Below, one piece after another: positions 1 to 12,059 of a DNA stretch of 64,000 bases. A program made the position numbers and the translations under genes. The stretch covers positions 3,205,342-3,269,341 of the forward strand of contig NC_071399.1 in NCBI RefSeq assembly GCF_022682495.2, read 5' to 3'. The first letter of the stretch is position 1. Each line of letters begins with the position of its first letter. The notes under the pieces are model-generated. The model was not told the DNA's origin and ran no database searches. It was given only the letters and a program-made list of their open reading frames with translations. The stretch comes from Desmodus rotundus (taxonomy: Eukaryota; Chordata; Mammalia; Chiroptera; Phyllostomidae).

Positions 1-1841
1 ACTATGAGTCTAAAAAATCTCCAACTGGTTGTCCCTCCTTAATGTTTGTTCCCTGGGCTTGACTCTGCCCTGTGATGCTCCATCTCAACCCCTGGCCTGT
101 CCTCCTCCTTTTCAACACCTATTCTCCTAAAGTAGAACTTGAACACAGGGGCCACAGATGACCCTGCAGTAGAACGCACCTTCCTGCATTCAGCAGGCAC
201 GCGTGGCCCCCAGGTGTGATGCATCCATGTGCGTATCTCCTCGCTTTCACCCAAGGAGGTGACTACACACCCAAAAGAGATCAGGAAATTTCCTACAACC
301 CCTGGATGTGTAGATCAAAGAGGAATAAGGAACCTACTGCTCTACCTCAAGCAGAATATCTTTTTTATCTTTTCCTGAGAATTCAGGGCCTCAGGGGTTG
401 GGAAGGTGTAGCAAAGTAGTCAGACATTGTGTTGATGTGGACAATCCTTTTACATTTTAAGGAATTGCTGATTGCTGTGCTTTCTGTTGTTTGAAAAAGG
501 ACATCCCCAAAATTTTCAACAGAAAATATACTGGGGGGCCATGCCTATGCTTGGTGAATCCAGACTTTCTTGTCTAAATCTGGGTTTTAAAGAGCTACTT
601 ACTGTGAAGCAATAAATAGTACTTCAGGTGTGGGAGTTTGGGGGTGTTGGGAGGTGCAGCTTGTGAGGCACATTTTAACAGTTTTGGGAGAACTGATCTG
701 GAGGAAGTAGAGGGGGGAGGTTGAGGTCGGGGGAGACTGGAGGTGGGAAAACAGTTCCGTTTCTCAGATACACATTAATTAAGCATCACTCCGTGCCCTA
801 CTAGGGAGCTACATACAAAGAAAAAATGGTATGATGGCCTTGACTTCCAAGTCATAGGCTGGACACCTTGGTTGCTATGTAGTCCGGGGAGCAGTCCGCA
901 AGCCCCACAACAGAGCATTCGCATGGGATGGAGGAGAGGTTTCATAAATGAGAACCGTGAGAAATGAAACATGACCAGCAGAAAGGCAAAAACCAAAAGC
1001 ACCACACGAGTTGTACCTGGAGAAAAGACCTGTCCTCCATGCTTGAGGCACCAAGACTTGAAGGATCTGTCTGTGGGGCCAGCGTCACAGGGGGAGCCAT
1101 TACTATCAGAGTGTGTGGCCCACCTCCAGGACAGTAATAGATTAGGACATAAATCAAACTGGAGTCAATGTTTTTAACAGGTGTATTTGTTCTGCCCTCG
1201 AGAAGAACTCCTAAGGCATGCTATGGTTTCTGGTGCAGGTTCACCACCTCAAAGGCCAGAGCCAGGGAGACCAAGCATGTGGGCAGCATGCAGGAGGCAG
1301 GAAGGCCGACGTGGACACCACCTGCACACTTGGTGTGCAGCCACAGTGTCCCCTCTCCCAGAAGATAGCCTCCTTCCCATTTCCATGCAGGTCTACATTT
1401 CAGTCCCACGTAGGAAAGATGCGGGGAGAGAGGAGGGGGATATTGGGATTTCTTTAACAAGGCTCCTTCACTCCAGGGAAATCGACAGCACAGGACTGAC
1501 TGCAAATAAAACAGGGTCTGTTCCATCGGTGTTGGTGGATACTGAGGAGTAAGAAAGGCTGGGATAAGCCAGGGTGTGGATGGCCCTTGGACTTTGAAAG
1601 GGGCAGGGTGACCCGGGTCTGGCCTGTTGTTCCCTCGATGCACCCAGCATTGTCAGATTTTTGCCCCCAATCCAAATTTTTGTGTGAAAGCAGATATGTG
1701 AAGTGTTGGCTTAAGGAACAAATTGATAACAAAAACAACAAACCACACAAGGTTGTTTCCAGACACTCTCCCCCTCCATGTGATTCTACAGAAATTCAGG
1801 GAGATGAATAAACAGTTCCAATATCCCTCTTCTCTGTGCAG
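1..1841. other. DEFB108 upstream/intron 1 sequence, no exon found
   Basis: No signal-peptide exon (ATG, hydrophobic stretch, then a phase-1 GT donor) was found upstream of the DEFB108 domain exon. Human DEFB108 genes have, from memory, an intron of about 4 kb, so this stretch is probably intron 1 and exon 1 lies before base 1. The sequence is mixed, with a G-rich patch around 640-740. The short open frames here show no recognisable domain. Confidence 0.5.
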
Positions 1842-2008
1842 CTGTGAGCAAATTCAAGGAGATCTGTGAGCGTCCCAATGGCTCCTGCCAAAACTTCTGC
1901 ATTGAAACAGAAATCCATGTTGGACGATGTCTAAATGGCCAGTTGTGCTGCCTGCCGATGGGGCACCAGCCACATATCGACCTCACAACACCCAGTGAGG
2001 AGGAATGA
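1842..2008 (+). CDS. DEFB108: Beta-defensin 108 (DEFB108), exon 2, partial gene
   Basis: This exon encodes the whole mature domain of a secreted beta-defensin, a small cationic peptide family acting on microbial membranes and, in several members, in the male tract. The acceptor reads TCTCTGTGCAG (ends 1841). The first two bases complete a split codon (phase 1), and 54 codons follow to TGA at 2006-2008. The peptide has [13 protein letters not shown] near its start and the six-cysteine pattern C-x6-C-x3-C-x9-C-x5-CC. The tail after the CC pair is [15 protein letters not shown] and is acidic, as in human DEFB108. Length and motif order match the human protein. The reading frame is unbroken. The signal-peptide exon is not in the window, so expression cannot be judged. 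It is the first of three co-oriented defensins, followed by DEFB109 and DEFB130. Identity comes from recall of the human protein. Confidence 0.93.
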
Positions 2009-2115
2009 GGCCTTTTGGGAGTATTTTGTTTGGATGTATTTTTTTTCTCCTTCTCACTCTTAATCTCTCTCTCTCCTGCTATCTTTTCTTTCATGGAGAT
2101 TCTGACTGAGTCCTC

Positions 2116-2128
2116 AATAAATAATAAA
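2116..2128 (+). terminator. DEFB108: DEFB108 polyadenylation signals
   Basis: Two overlapping AATAAA hexamers (2116-2121 and 2123-2128) lie about 110 bases after the DEFB108 stop codon. A GT-rich stretch follows (about 2165-2245). Position and spacing suit 3' end formation of the defensin mRNA. Confidence 0.7.
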
Positions 2129-3289
2129 GCAAACCCAGCAAACACAAAGCCTGCTTTACAAGTCTATGTGCTGTATTTTCACTCCATTGCTGTTTGGTTG
2201 CCATCTGTCTGGTGTGAACGAGGCCCTGGTGGAGCTTTGGGCTGTGTGTGGACACTTGCATCATCCCCATCGTCTGCGTGGCCCTGGAACCCTCCATCCT
2301 CCACTGGGGAGACTGCTATCCCCCTGTGGAAATGCCCTGCCTTATTCCACGCAGCCTGTGGGGCTCCGTCCGTGACAGGGTAGCCCATGTGACACATGCA
2401 CTCAGAGCTCCCCATGCCAGTCAGACATGACTAGGAGTCTGCGGCATGGGCAGGGTCACACCTGGAGAAAAGACCTGCCTCCCTGGCCATTTCAAAGGCA
2501 GCACTCTGGGCCTATCCATGTGTTCTGGCTGGGACAGACACAGAATTCCTCTGGTCCCCACTTTTCACTGGGCATGGCCACTCACTTTTCCTCCCACCCG
2601 GGAGACCACAGCATCAGCTTTCTAAGCTGCCCTAACCAATTCCTGTGGACTTAATGGCTTAAGGCAGAAAGAATGTATTAGCTGAGAGTTCAGCAGGGCC
2701 AAAGTCTGACCTGCATCTCAGTGAGCCAAAATCAAGGCTCAGTGAGCTGGGCTGTGTTCCCTTCTGGAGACTGACCCCTTCCTCCACGGTCATGACATTA
2801 ATGAGGGACCGCTGCCATTCTCCACCAGCAGCCAGGCTTCGTCCCTCTTTAAAGCCAGCAATGGGCTTCACCCCTCATCACATCCTAACGCTCATCCCCG
2901 TCTCCTTCCTCCCACTTAGAACCCTGTGAGGACAGTAGGCCCATCTGTGGATAAACCAGGATAATCTCCCTATTTTAAGGGACCATGATTAGCAATGTTA
3001 ATTTCACCTATGACCTCAGTGGCCCTTTGTCATGTGGGGACATCTGCACAGTTCTGGGAATGGCAATATGGCCTTTTCTGGCAGGGGAGGAGTGACACTA
3101 CTTTTCCTGTGACAGCTACTGCATGCTTTCCCACACATCACCCTTCTGTTCAACTCAGAGACGGCTTTAGTTACTTTGTGTAAAGAAACTCACTGTTAGC
3201 ATTTCTTGGGGAGTTGAGAAGTTGTAGAGGTCTCCTTTGTTCACTGGAAGAATATAGAATCAAGGCATTTTTGTTTTGTGTCTAAAAGC

Positions 3290-3900
3290 TAGTCATCTTC
3301 CAGCTGAAAGTTTGTGCCCTTTGGCCCTTTCTCCCCAGTTCCTACCACCTCCACCCCACTTGCCCTGGTAATCATGTATTTGTTCTCCTCTCTGTTCCAC
3401 TGTTTTAGATTCCACATGTGAGATTACACAGTGTTTGCCTTTCTGGCTCTGACTTATGTCACTTAGTGTAATGCCCTCCAGGTTTATCCATGTTGTCACA
3501 AATGGTAGGATTTCCTTCTTGTTTATGGCTGAGTGATATTCCACTACACACACAAACACACATCACATTTGCTTTATTCATTTATCCATCAATGAGCACA
3601 CAGGTTATTTCAATGTCTCAACCTTATAAATGCTTCGATGAATATGGATGTGCAGTTATGTCTTTGGGGTACTGATTTTACTTCCTTTGTATGTATATCT
3701 AGAAGTGGACTTGCTGAATCATATGGTAGTTCTATTTTTAATTTTTTGAGGAACCTCCATAGTGTTTTCCATAGTGGCTGTACTGGTTTACAGTCTCACC
3801 ATCACTGTACAGAGTTCCTTTCCCTTTTCAACCTTTTTTTTGAAAACTGCTCATTCAGTTCCTTTCTCTGTCTTTTAAATAGTTATGTTTTCTTATGGAT
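3290..3900 (-). mobile_element. LINE-1 3' fragment (degraded)
   Basis: The sequence reads as the reverse complement of a mammalian L1 ORF2 end and 3' UTR. It includes the landmark for 'wooden' phrases such as CCACATGTGAGATTACACAG, the GGCTGAGTGATATTCCA stretch and TTTATCCATC. Numerous stops make it a dead fragment. Confidence 0.75.
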
Positions 3901-4384
3901 GAGTTCCTTACATATCCTGCAGATATTAGATGGGCAACCAAGCATTATTAGGCATAACTTTATGTACATAAATGCAACAACTTCAATGAAAGTGAGAAAA
4001 CCCTTTGAAAGAACAGAACTACCAAAACTCACTTGAGAGGAAACAGATAAGAAAGCAGAAAACACATAGGGACAGAAAGATAGCACTTGTCAGGGGCGGG
4101 GTCAGGAAACATATACAAAAGGACGTGAGGGGAATTTTGGAAGTAAGAACTGTTCTGGCATTAATTGTGGTGTGGATTATACAACTATATGCATTTTTCA
4201 AACGCATAGAAATGTATACTAAATTTTAATGATTAAAATTTACTGCATGCAAGGTATAGCTCGGTAAATCTGACTTAAACATCAGCTCCATTCATGTCTT
4301 CAGCTTTTGATGCTCTTTTTTTCTGACTTCTGACAGCTTGGGGCTTCCTTTGATCAACCTTCAATGTCAGGGTAGAATTCATTT

Positions 4385-4830
4385 ATAAGAATTTGCTAAA
4401 CATATTATCCTAGAAGGCATTATGCTAAGTGAAGTAAGTCAGGAAGAGAAAGACAAATACCTATGATTTCACTTATATGTGCAGCCTAAAAAACCAAATA
4501 AATGAACAAACAAAATAGAAATAAACTGATAGAAACAGGGAACAAACTAATGGTTGCCAGATGGGAGGAGGCTAGGGAGCTGTGTGGAAAAGGGGGAGGG
4601 ATTAAGAAGTATAAATTGGTAGTTACAGGAGAGTCACGGGGATGTAATGCACAGCACAGGGAATATAGCAATAATATTGCGATAACTGTGGATGGGGTCA
4701 AGTCGGTACTAGACCAGAGGCATCACTTTGTAAGTTATAGAAATGTCTAAACACTGTGCTAGACACCCCAAACTAATACAATATTGTATGTCAACTGTAA
4801 TTGAAAAATTAGAAAAATTAAGAAAAAAAA
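4385..4830 (+). mobile_element. LINE-1 3' end
   Basis: This begins with AAGTGAAGTAAGTCAGGAAGAG and runs through the typical L1 3' UTR (TGATTTCACTTATATGTGCAG, then GGTTGCCAGATGGGAGGAGG). It ends in an A-rich tail at about 4800-4830. It lies in the opposite orientation to the L1 fragment at 3290-3900, so these are separate insertions or an inverted L1. Confidence 0.75.
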
Positions 4831-5185
4831 GAATTTGCTATATTTTTCCATCCAGAACATGGCCTTCCAGAGAAGCCCTAGCTTCCACCTCCATAACTTT
4901 CCTGTACCCCAAGACCTGGGGGAGGGGTCCGCTCATGAAGAAAAACCTGCACTGTTCTCTCTCTTGGACGAAAGTGTAGAACAACCTGCGTTGGTGCTGA
5001 GAGACAGGACAGTACCCCGTCTGGCTCTGCTCTGGGTCCGTGCATATAACCCCAACTTTTTCCCAGGTTCATCAAAGCCAGCAGCAACCTGATGATGGTA
5101 GAGTCAAACCCAAGCCCTAAGCATTGCCCCAATAACTAGAAGAAAAAAAGAGAGAAACCTTGCCTGAGGCTTAGATGCTATCAAC

Positions 5186-5378
5186 CAGAGTTCTCAACTG
5201 GAGATGCTTTTGTCCCCAGCACTTAATCGGCAATGTCTAGAGACACTGTTGGCTGTGTCCAGAATGGTGCTTGTGCACAGAGGCCAGGGATGCTACTAAA
5301 CATCCTACAATGTGCAGGCATGACCTTCAAGACAGAATTACCTGCCAAATGTTGACACGGTTGAGGTTGGAAAACTCA
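5186..5378 (+). mobile_element. MER5A-like hAT-Charlie non-autonomous element
   Basis: The order TTCTCAACTGG, GGCAATGTCTAGAGAC, AGGCCAGGGATGCTACTAAACATCC (read in parts) and the terminal GGTTGAG match the old eutherian MER5A element from memory. It is noncoding and ancient. Confidence 0.75.
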
Positions 5379-5804
5379 AACTCAGGCTTTGACACCTGAG
5401 AAGCAGCAGAAGGGGACAAGTGGCCTCTAGAGCGCACCCCTGCCAGGAAGCCCATCCCACCTCTGCATGGGAGGGAGGCACCCAAACCCCGTGTTGGCTC
5501 TGCAGAGGCTGTGTCTTTAACTCACCAACACGCAGCATCTGAGAGTCACCCTTGGACATCCCAGCACATTTGTTAACGTTTTTATTCTCACATATTGTTT
5601 CTCTCTTGTTTTTGCTTCTCCACCTTTTTCAGGGCCTAACACACTTCTGGTCCAATTAGCATCAGGTCTGATTGCCCAAAAGCATGACTTAATTCTCTCC
5701 CAGTTCCACATGGATTCATGGAACAGATTCCCTAGATTACATCCCATCTGTCAAAGAAATCACAAATGAGCTTGCCACATACTTACTTAAAACATTTGCA
5801 TGTC

Positions 5805-6055
5805 AAAAATAGTTAAGACTGTACAATCTAACAATAGCCAGGGCGGGGGGGGGGTGCGGGGACAGTGGGAAGAGGGGATTACAGGAACTACTATAAAGGA
5901 CACATGGACAAAACCAAGGGGGAGGGTGGAGGTGGGGGAGGGAGGTGGATTCACCTGGGGTGGGGTGGAGGGATGGGGAGAAAAGGCATACAACTGTAAT
6001 TGAATAACAATAAAAACTAAAAAAAAGAAAAAAGAAAAAAATAGTTAAGACTGTA
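5805..6055 (+). mobile_element. 5'-truncated bat L1 insertion with 19-bp target duplication
   Basis: A short bat-type L1 3' UTR (5824-6036) contains a G-rich tract and GGCATACAACTGTAATTGAA. It ends AACAATAAAAAC with an A-rich tail. It is flanked by perfect 19-base direct repeats, AAAAATAGTTAAGACTGTA at 5805-5823 and 6037-6055. The undamaged duplication indicates a fairly young insertion. Confidence 0.88.
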
Positions 6056-8850
6056 ATTAAGACTAAGTAAAACCATGGAATCACCTTTCCCCATTGTCAT
6101 GGTGTCCCAATTCCTCTGTTCTGTACTCTGCTCCTAGACATGGGCACTGAGACCATGCAAATTACATTTATTTCCCAGACTCCTTTGCTGAGAGCTTCAG
6201 TCAGGTTAGGCCAAATGATAGGCACTAGAGGGGAGCTTGGGGCTTGAAGACAAAGGAAAGGCTTCAAGCCCCAAGGCTTCCTCATGTTCGGCCCCATCGC
6301 CATTGTCATAGCACTGGCAGCTGGCCCGTGTCCACCGTCTCCAAACCAATGTCCTCAAGGCTGCCAAAAAGTCTCTTCTCACAGCTGCAGAGGCAGCACC
6401 CACAGCTGGGAGCCCTCCCACCCCCGGAGGCGCAGGGGGCTGGATGCTGCCGCCTGTAGCTCTCTCCAGGCCACCTGTGCATGGTGTCTGAGCCGTCAAC
6501 GCCTGTGGAACAAATCCCGACCTAAACCCCCTTTGTTCTGCTGCTCTGATGACAACGATGTCATCCTACGATCCGTAAGACACGCGGTTGTCATAGCCTC
6601 TTGGGTAAGTGGGCAAGGAGCAATGCAGACTGCATTTCACCACTCACAGCTAACACACCTGCGGAGGTACGAAATGCATCAAGATGGACTCTGGAGAATC
6701 TCAAACGATAACGTGTAAGCACAATCCAGAAGACACATTCTACTGTGAACGTTGTAAATGAGACCTACAGTTCAGGTTCTATTTTCTACAGAACATAAAG
6801 AACAGACCGCACGTCCATTTTCCCCAGACCTCGATAATTCTAAGCGGAAATAGCACAGACAGCTGTATTTGATCATAAAGCAACATAAATGAAATTTAAT
6901 AACAAATGATCATTAAAATAAGCATAAAATAATTCAAAAACATTCTTAATCACTAGAAAGGCGATGATAAAGAAAAGATTTCTAATAGTGCATTACTGAT
7001 CAGATAAGCTAATAATTCTCCTGCCTAGTAGGTAGGATTATTAGGTAAGAAAATGTAAAATATAAAATGTTATTCCCCTAACTCAAGAAGTCTGACAATG
7101 ACTGTGTTCTATAGTGGATCCACTTAAACGAAATCTCTGCATTTCCCTCTCCTGGGCTAACGACACATCACTGCACCCACCACACACACTCATGCACACA
7201 AAATTATTTTAGGGAAAAAGAGAGGCAGGGCGAGGAACTCATAAAGACTGAGCATTCACCTAAAAGAGACTGGAATACAAAAGTGACTGTTTAACAATAA
7301 AAGATTGAGATGTAACATGCATTTTCCTTCTACATATGAATAAATTTGCCTTGCTAAAAATATGCCCGAAAACATCTACCACAGTGATGCATAATGAAGA
7401 AATAAAAGAAGCTAGTTCTAAAATAAGAATTTCCTATTAGCTTCCATTATTTAAAGTTCTAGAAATTCTAGCCCCCAAAATTAGTCAAAAGGGAATAAAA
7501 ATAAATACATAAGAATGTTAAAATGAGAAGAATTTACCAGTGTTTGATAATGTTAATTTTTAACAAGGGAAAAATAGCACCAAACACCTTTATGACCCAT
7601 GGAGTGGCAGCTTTGGATGCCGGTCCCCAGACTCCCACCTCCTGGCTCTCTTGACCTGGCCATCCGCTTGCCTGGAGTGTGGGGCTGACCCAGCAGCTTG
7701 CTCCTTATGAACAGAATAGGGCCACAGTGATGAGCTCTCTCTGACCTGGGGCTGGGTTTCAGAAGATGGAGCTTTCCCCTGTTGGCCTGACAGATCCAGC
7801 TTCTGTGCCCTGAGGTGCCCTCTGCAGAGGCTCCATGATAAGGAGCTGAGCATGTCCCACACCTGGGAGGTGACGGAATCCCACCCAGCACTGTGCAAGT
7901 GCATCAGGACACCTGACCTCCAGGAACTCAGAGATAATAAGAGTGCTTTTAAGCCAACAAAACTCGACGAAAAGTTGTTATGTTTTGGGGTAATTCACTA
8001 TGCAGCCATTGGTAACCAATCTACAGACAGAATCAAGGAAGGTAATTAATTTAAAATCAACATTGCAAATCAAACCAACACCAGCCACAACCCATGACAT
8101 AAACTAATTAGAAGATGCAGGAAGAAGGGGATGATGGTTGAGGGCATAGTTCTAGCATTCAATAGAGTAGATTTTATCCTGATAGTGCCATTTAATTTAA
8201 GGCAGAGTACAATTAGCTATACTGGGAGAAGTTTTGTAAAATGCATAGCTATGATTAAATTTCAGCATAGAATTCCAAGAATTTAATTTTTCTCCTTTTC
8301 TGTGTTTTCTACATTTTTTTGTAATGCCAGGTTTTCGTTAATGTGTAAACATTTATAAAATAATAAAACTGTACTTTGAATGGCCATAAAGTCTAAAGAG
8401 AGGTTTCTACATCGCAGTGGTGCTGTAAGGAAGAATTAACTACCGACCTATTTTGGAGCATCTTCTTTGTCACCCTGTTGTGAAGCTCTTCCTGACATCC
8501 TCATTATCCCTTCCCCATGACTACCTGTTGGCAGAAAGAACCACTGTCTCTTTGGGGCTATTGTGTTCTTGACATACAGACATCACTGCATGCATCCACT
8601 TATCTTTTCATTCCCCATTATCTGACCTGATGTAGCTGACATGACCTCACTTTACAACTCTGCCTGCCACACAATGAGCTGTAAAGTATGGGCAGTGGTC
8701 ACACTGGCATGCGCTGATCACAGGACACCCTGACTCCCCGGAAACAGCACCACCAACTTGGCTTTCTCATCCACTGAGTTACCAGCACAGTGTGTACTTT
8801 TTGTGCCTGGAGATTTCCTGGGGGAGACTGAGCTATTGTCTCTTTGTCAG
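6056..8850. other. Intergenic DNA between DEFB108 and DEFB109
   Basis: No gene was recognised. Bases 6240-6720 are GC-richer and open in several frames, but the Cys-containing frames there do not show defensin spacing or splice sites. The rest is AT-rich, with possible old repeats that I could not name. Confidence 0.5.
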
Positions 8851-8891
8851 GCTCTACTAACCAAGAACAAACCACAGGCCCAGGGAGCATC

Positions 8892-8899
8892 ATAAAAAG
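8892..8899 (+). promoter_or_regulatory. DEFB109: DEFB109 TATA-like box
   Basis: ATAAAAAG lies 77 bases before the DEFB109 start codon. The upstream stretch CCAAGAACAA...CCCAGG (8861-8885) has a counterpart at the same place before DEFB130 (14911-14934). This suggests a shared, duplicated core promoter. Confidence 0.65.
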
Positions 8900-8968
8900 C
8901 TGGGGCCTGCCATGCTCAGAGACTCTGGGCTCTGACCATTCTGGTGCCTCTTCACTGGCCAGCCAACC

Positions 8969-9023
8969 ATGAGGCACCATGTACTTCTCTCCACTCTCCT
9001 CTTTCTGACTCTCTTACCCCCAG
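8969..9023 (+). CDS. DEFB109: DEFB109 exon 1 (signal peptide)
   Basis: The ATG is in the context AACCATGAGG. Eighteen codons encode a hydrophobic leader, then one G of a split codon precedes the GTAAGG donor. Phase-1 splicing after the leader is the normal beta-defensin layout. Confidence 0.92.
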
Positions 9024-11940
9024 GTAAGGAGGTGGCTGACCACTGGGGTCTGCGGTTTAGAAGGCTATATGGCAGGCCAGACAAGCCCCTGCCACTAGTC
9101 TTATGGAATCATAAGCCTAATATCAACAGCTTCACCAGGACTATAACAGGGTAAGATAGTTGTCCACATTTTCTGTCTGCAATTCCTCGCTTCTCATTCT
9201 TCCTTAAAAACATCCCCATCTTCCTGATCCTTTCCCCTGCTACGGAGCCTGCTTTCTCAACATCATCAAAAATCTCCACGTTGCTAGGCCCAGGGGCCAT
9301 TTCTCAAGGTCGTCTTCTGTGGCCCAACACCAGCATTTGCACAGGAGGTCATTCTTCCTCTTAATGCACTTTCTTCAGTTGGCCTCAAGGATAGCACGTC
9401 CTTGATCTGCCCCACTGGAGGTGTGTCCTCTGCTGTCTTTGTTGCCTTTTCTCCCATCACTCATTACACGGGGCAGAGCCAATTCTCTATTCCGGGTCCT
9501 CCTCTCTCTCCATCCAGTCCTTGGGGCTGGTCCCATCCTTTTAAATTTCCCTCCTGGACCTCTCTTTTGAACTCGACTTGGAATGAATATCCAATGGTGT
9601 AACTGACATCTCTATTAGGACTTTAATTTCAAAATTAATATATCCAAAAATTAACTTCTGATTTTTTCCCCATGAACCTCCCCTGTGTAGCTTTTCCCCA
9701 TCACAGGGTGCCAAGGCCAGCATTCTGTTAAGCCTCACTTGGCCCTTCTGCACTGTCCCCATTCATTAAACCTCCATGTCTGTGCCCCAGATGATGTCTC
9801 TTGGGGCTCTTGTCTCATGACCAGGGTAATATAGCAGCTGCCCCAAACTCAGTGAAAGGCCAGAGTGTTTACAGAATTTCTATCTTTTGTAGCTGAATAC
9901 TATTTCATTGTTGCATACATATGCTATCTTTTCTTCATCCATCAACATATTCAACACCTGTCTTGATGATGGACATGTAAGTTGTTTTTATGTCTTCGCT
10001 ATTGCTGCTATGAAAATAAGAATGCGGATACCTGTTTGAGGTAGTGATTTCTTCTCTTGGGTCAAAACTTAAAATTTTTTGAGGAACCTCCATATTGTTT
10101 TCCACAGTGGCTGTGTCAATTTACCTTCCACCAAGAATGCACCAGCACTTGTTATTTCTTGTCTTTCTGATTATAGCCATTCTAACAGGTGCAAGGTGAT
10201 AGCTCCTTGTGGATTTGATTTGTATCTCCATGAAGATTAGTGATGCTGAACACCTTTTCATGTCCTTCTTGGCTATCTGTATGTCTTCTTTGGAAAAATG
10301 TCTATTCAAGTATTCTGTCCATATTTTAAATGAATGATTTTTCTGCTATTGAGTTACACGGGTTCCTTATATATCTGGATATTAACCCCTTATCAGATAC
10401 ATGGTGTGCACATATTTTTTCCATTCTGTAGGTTTCATTTTTCATTTTGTTGATAACTTTATTTTCTGTGAGGAAGATTTTTAATTTCACATAGTCTCGG
10501 TTATTTTTTTTTTCCTTTTATGGCTTGTGTTTTTGGTGTCATAGTGAAAGATCATTGCCAAGACCAATGTTAAGGAAATTTTTTCCTATGTTTTCTTCCA
10601 CAATAGTTACGGCTTCAGGTCTTACGTTGAAACTTTCGATCCACTTCAAGTTAATTTTTGTGAGTGGTGTAAGATAAGGGCCTAGTTCCATTGTTTTGCA
10701 GGTGGATATCCAGTTTTCTCAACACACCATTTATTGAAGACACTATCCTTCCCTCATTGAGTATTCTTGGCTCTCCTGTCAAATATTAGTTGACCATATA
10801 CACATAGGTTTATTTGGGGGCTCTCAATTCAGTTCTATCTATCTATTATGTCTGTTATTATAGCCATACCCTACTGTTTTGGTTAATATCGCTTTGGAAC
10901 ATAGTTTGACTTCAGGAAATGTGATGCCTTCAACTTTGTTCTACTTTCTCAAGATTTCCTTGGCTATTTTTTTTTCTGGTGGTACCATATGAATTTTAGG
11001 ATTATTTTCCAATACATTCTATCTACATAGGTCTTTCTGGTCTTCAAATAAACTAAGTCAGAAAAATGAATATCTCTTTCATTCTCATCATTCAGACATC
11101 ACTTCAAAAGCTAAATCCTCCTCAGAAAACCTCTCCTGTCCCTTTTATCAACTCCAACATCCAGACCTGGGCCATTATCGTATTACTTTGTTCTAAAAAC
11201 TTGCCACTTTCTAAAATCATCTTATCCATCTATTTTAATATTGTCATAGTGAACTAACAAGCAAACCAGAGACAGAGCCACAGACAGAGAGCAGGTTGAC
11301 AGCTGTCAGGGGGACGAGGGGTGGGAGGAAAGGACTGAGAAAAAAGAAAAGACTCATGGACATGGGGATATGGACACCAGTGTGTTGATTGCTGAGGAGG
11401 GGGAGGTAGGGTAGGAGAGGTAGAAGAGGGCATAGGGGGATAAATGGGTGATGGAAGGAGACTTGCCTTGTGATGGTGAACATACAACACAGTGTACAGA
11501 TGATGTATTGTGGAATTGTGTACCTGAAACCAGTATAATTGTGTCAATCAGTGTCACCCCAATAAATTGAATAAAGAGCAAATAAGACAGTGGACGTGAC
11601 AGAGCCCCTGAACAGAGCCTTTGTCCAGCTTGTTTTCTCCATATGGGAATGCTCGATCCAGAACTCCATGGTCCTCATACTGAGAGTGGACTCACTGGTG
11701 AGCTAATTATCTCCCTGATCCTCTTTTTCTGCAGCAAGAAGTGGTTTGGGGGCTTCTGAAACCCTTTGTCTAAATCTGTCTGGAATCTGCAGAAGAGACA
11801 TCTGCAAAAGAACAGAGGATACAATTGGTGCCTGCCGCAGAAGGTGGAAATGCTGCAGAGTCTGGTGGATACTGATACCAATTCCCACACCGGTTGTGTA
11901 TTCAGATTATCAAGAACCTCTTCACCCTAGGTTGAAATGA
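8969..11940 (+). CDS. DEFB109: Beta-defensin 109 (DEFB109), complete two-exon gene
   Basis: The spliced coding sequence joins 8969-9023 and 11735-11940 and encodes 86 residues. Exon 1 gives the signal peptide [18 protein letters not shown], and the split codon G|CA is Ala. Exon 2 begins [11 protein letters not shown]. The core pattern is C-x6-C-x4-C-x9-C-x5-CC, and the tail is [12 protein letters not shown], then [12 protein letters not shown]. The tail and the CLNLSGIC core match human DEFB109 closely by memory, and length is within one residue. Splice sites are CAG|GTAAGG and TTTTTCTGCAG. The protein is expected to be secreted and to fold with three disulfides. The frame is fully intact, whereas several human DEFB109 copies are annotated as pseudogenes. 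Old L1 pieces fill the intron. DEFB130, about 3 kb downstream, is its paralogue. Confidence 0.93.
9875..11045 (-). mobile_element. LINE-1 ORF2/3' fragment in DEFB109 intron
   Basis: The sequence is the reverse complement of the L1 ORF2 C-terminal region. Landmarks are GAACCTCCATATTGTTTTCC, ATTAACCCCTTATCAGATAC, GTGGATATCCAGTTTTCTC and the final GGAACATAGTTTGA. It carries many stops and is inactive. Confidence 0.8.
11245..11580 (+). mobile_element. LINE-1 3' end in DEFB109 intron
   Basis: An L1 3' UTR with CAAACCAGAGACAGAGCC and ATTGTGTACCTGAAACCAG. It ends GTCACCCCAATAAATTGAAT. The 3' end lies about 150 bases before the DEFB109 exon 2 acceptor. Confidence 0.8.
11735..11940 (+). CDS. DEFB109: DEFB109 exon 2 (mature defensin domain)
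   Basis: The acceptor TTTTTCTGCAG ends at 11734. Two bases complete the split Ala codon, then 67 codons run to TGA at 11938-11940. All six cysteines are present, and the [10 protein letters not shown] tail follows the CC pair. Confidence 0.93.
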
Positions 11941-12053
11941 AATGAGGAAATGAAAGCATCCAAAGGAAAATTCTTTGCATCTAAGAACATTAGACTATAT
12001 ATCTTGATTTATTCCAGCTTTATTACCAATTCTTATTATTCTGGGTCAACAAG

Positions 12054-12059
12054 AATAAA
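12054..12059 (+). terminator. DEFB109: DEFB109 polyadenylation signal
   Basis: AATAAA lies 114 bases after the DEFB109 stop, followed by a T/G-containing stretch (12088-12110). Confidence 0.65.

Larger units (their letters stand above)
9024..11734 (+). other. DEFB109: DEFB109 intron 1
   Basis: This is a phase-1 GT-AG intron of 2.7 kb. It is unique-looking up to about 9870. A reverse-strand L1 fragment follows (about 9875-11045), then an L2-like patch (about 11070-11230), then a forward L1 3' end (about 11245-11580). Confidence 0.85.

Noticed and set aside
1181..1643. Possible DEFB108 exon 1 region (open frames on both strands)
   Set aside because: No hydrophobic leader followed by a phase-1 GT donor; frames are overlapping shadows.
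6284..6718. 144-codon cysteine-containing frame, considered as a further defensin-like exon
   Set aside because: Cysteine spacing does not fit any defensin pattern. No acceptor or donor frames a domain exon.
8969..9154. Unspliced 61-codon frame starting at the DEFB109 ATG
   Set aside because: It reads through the GTAAGG donor into the intron; the true exon ends at 9023.
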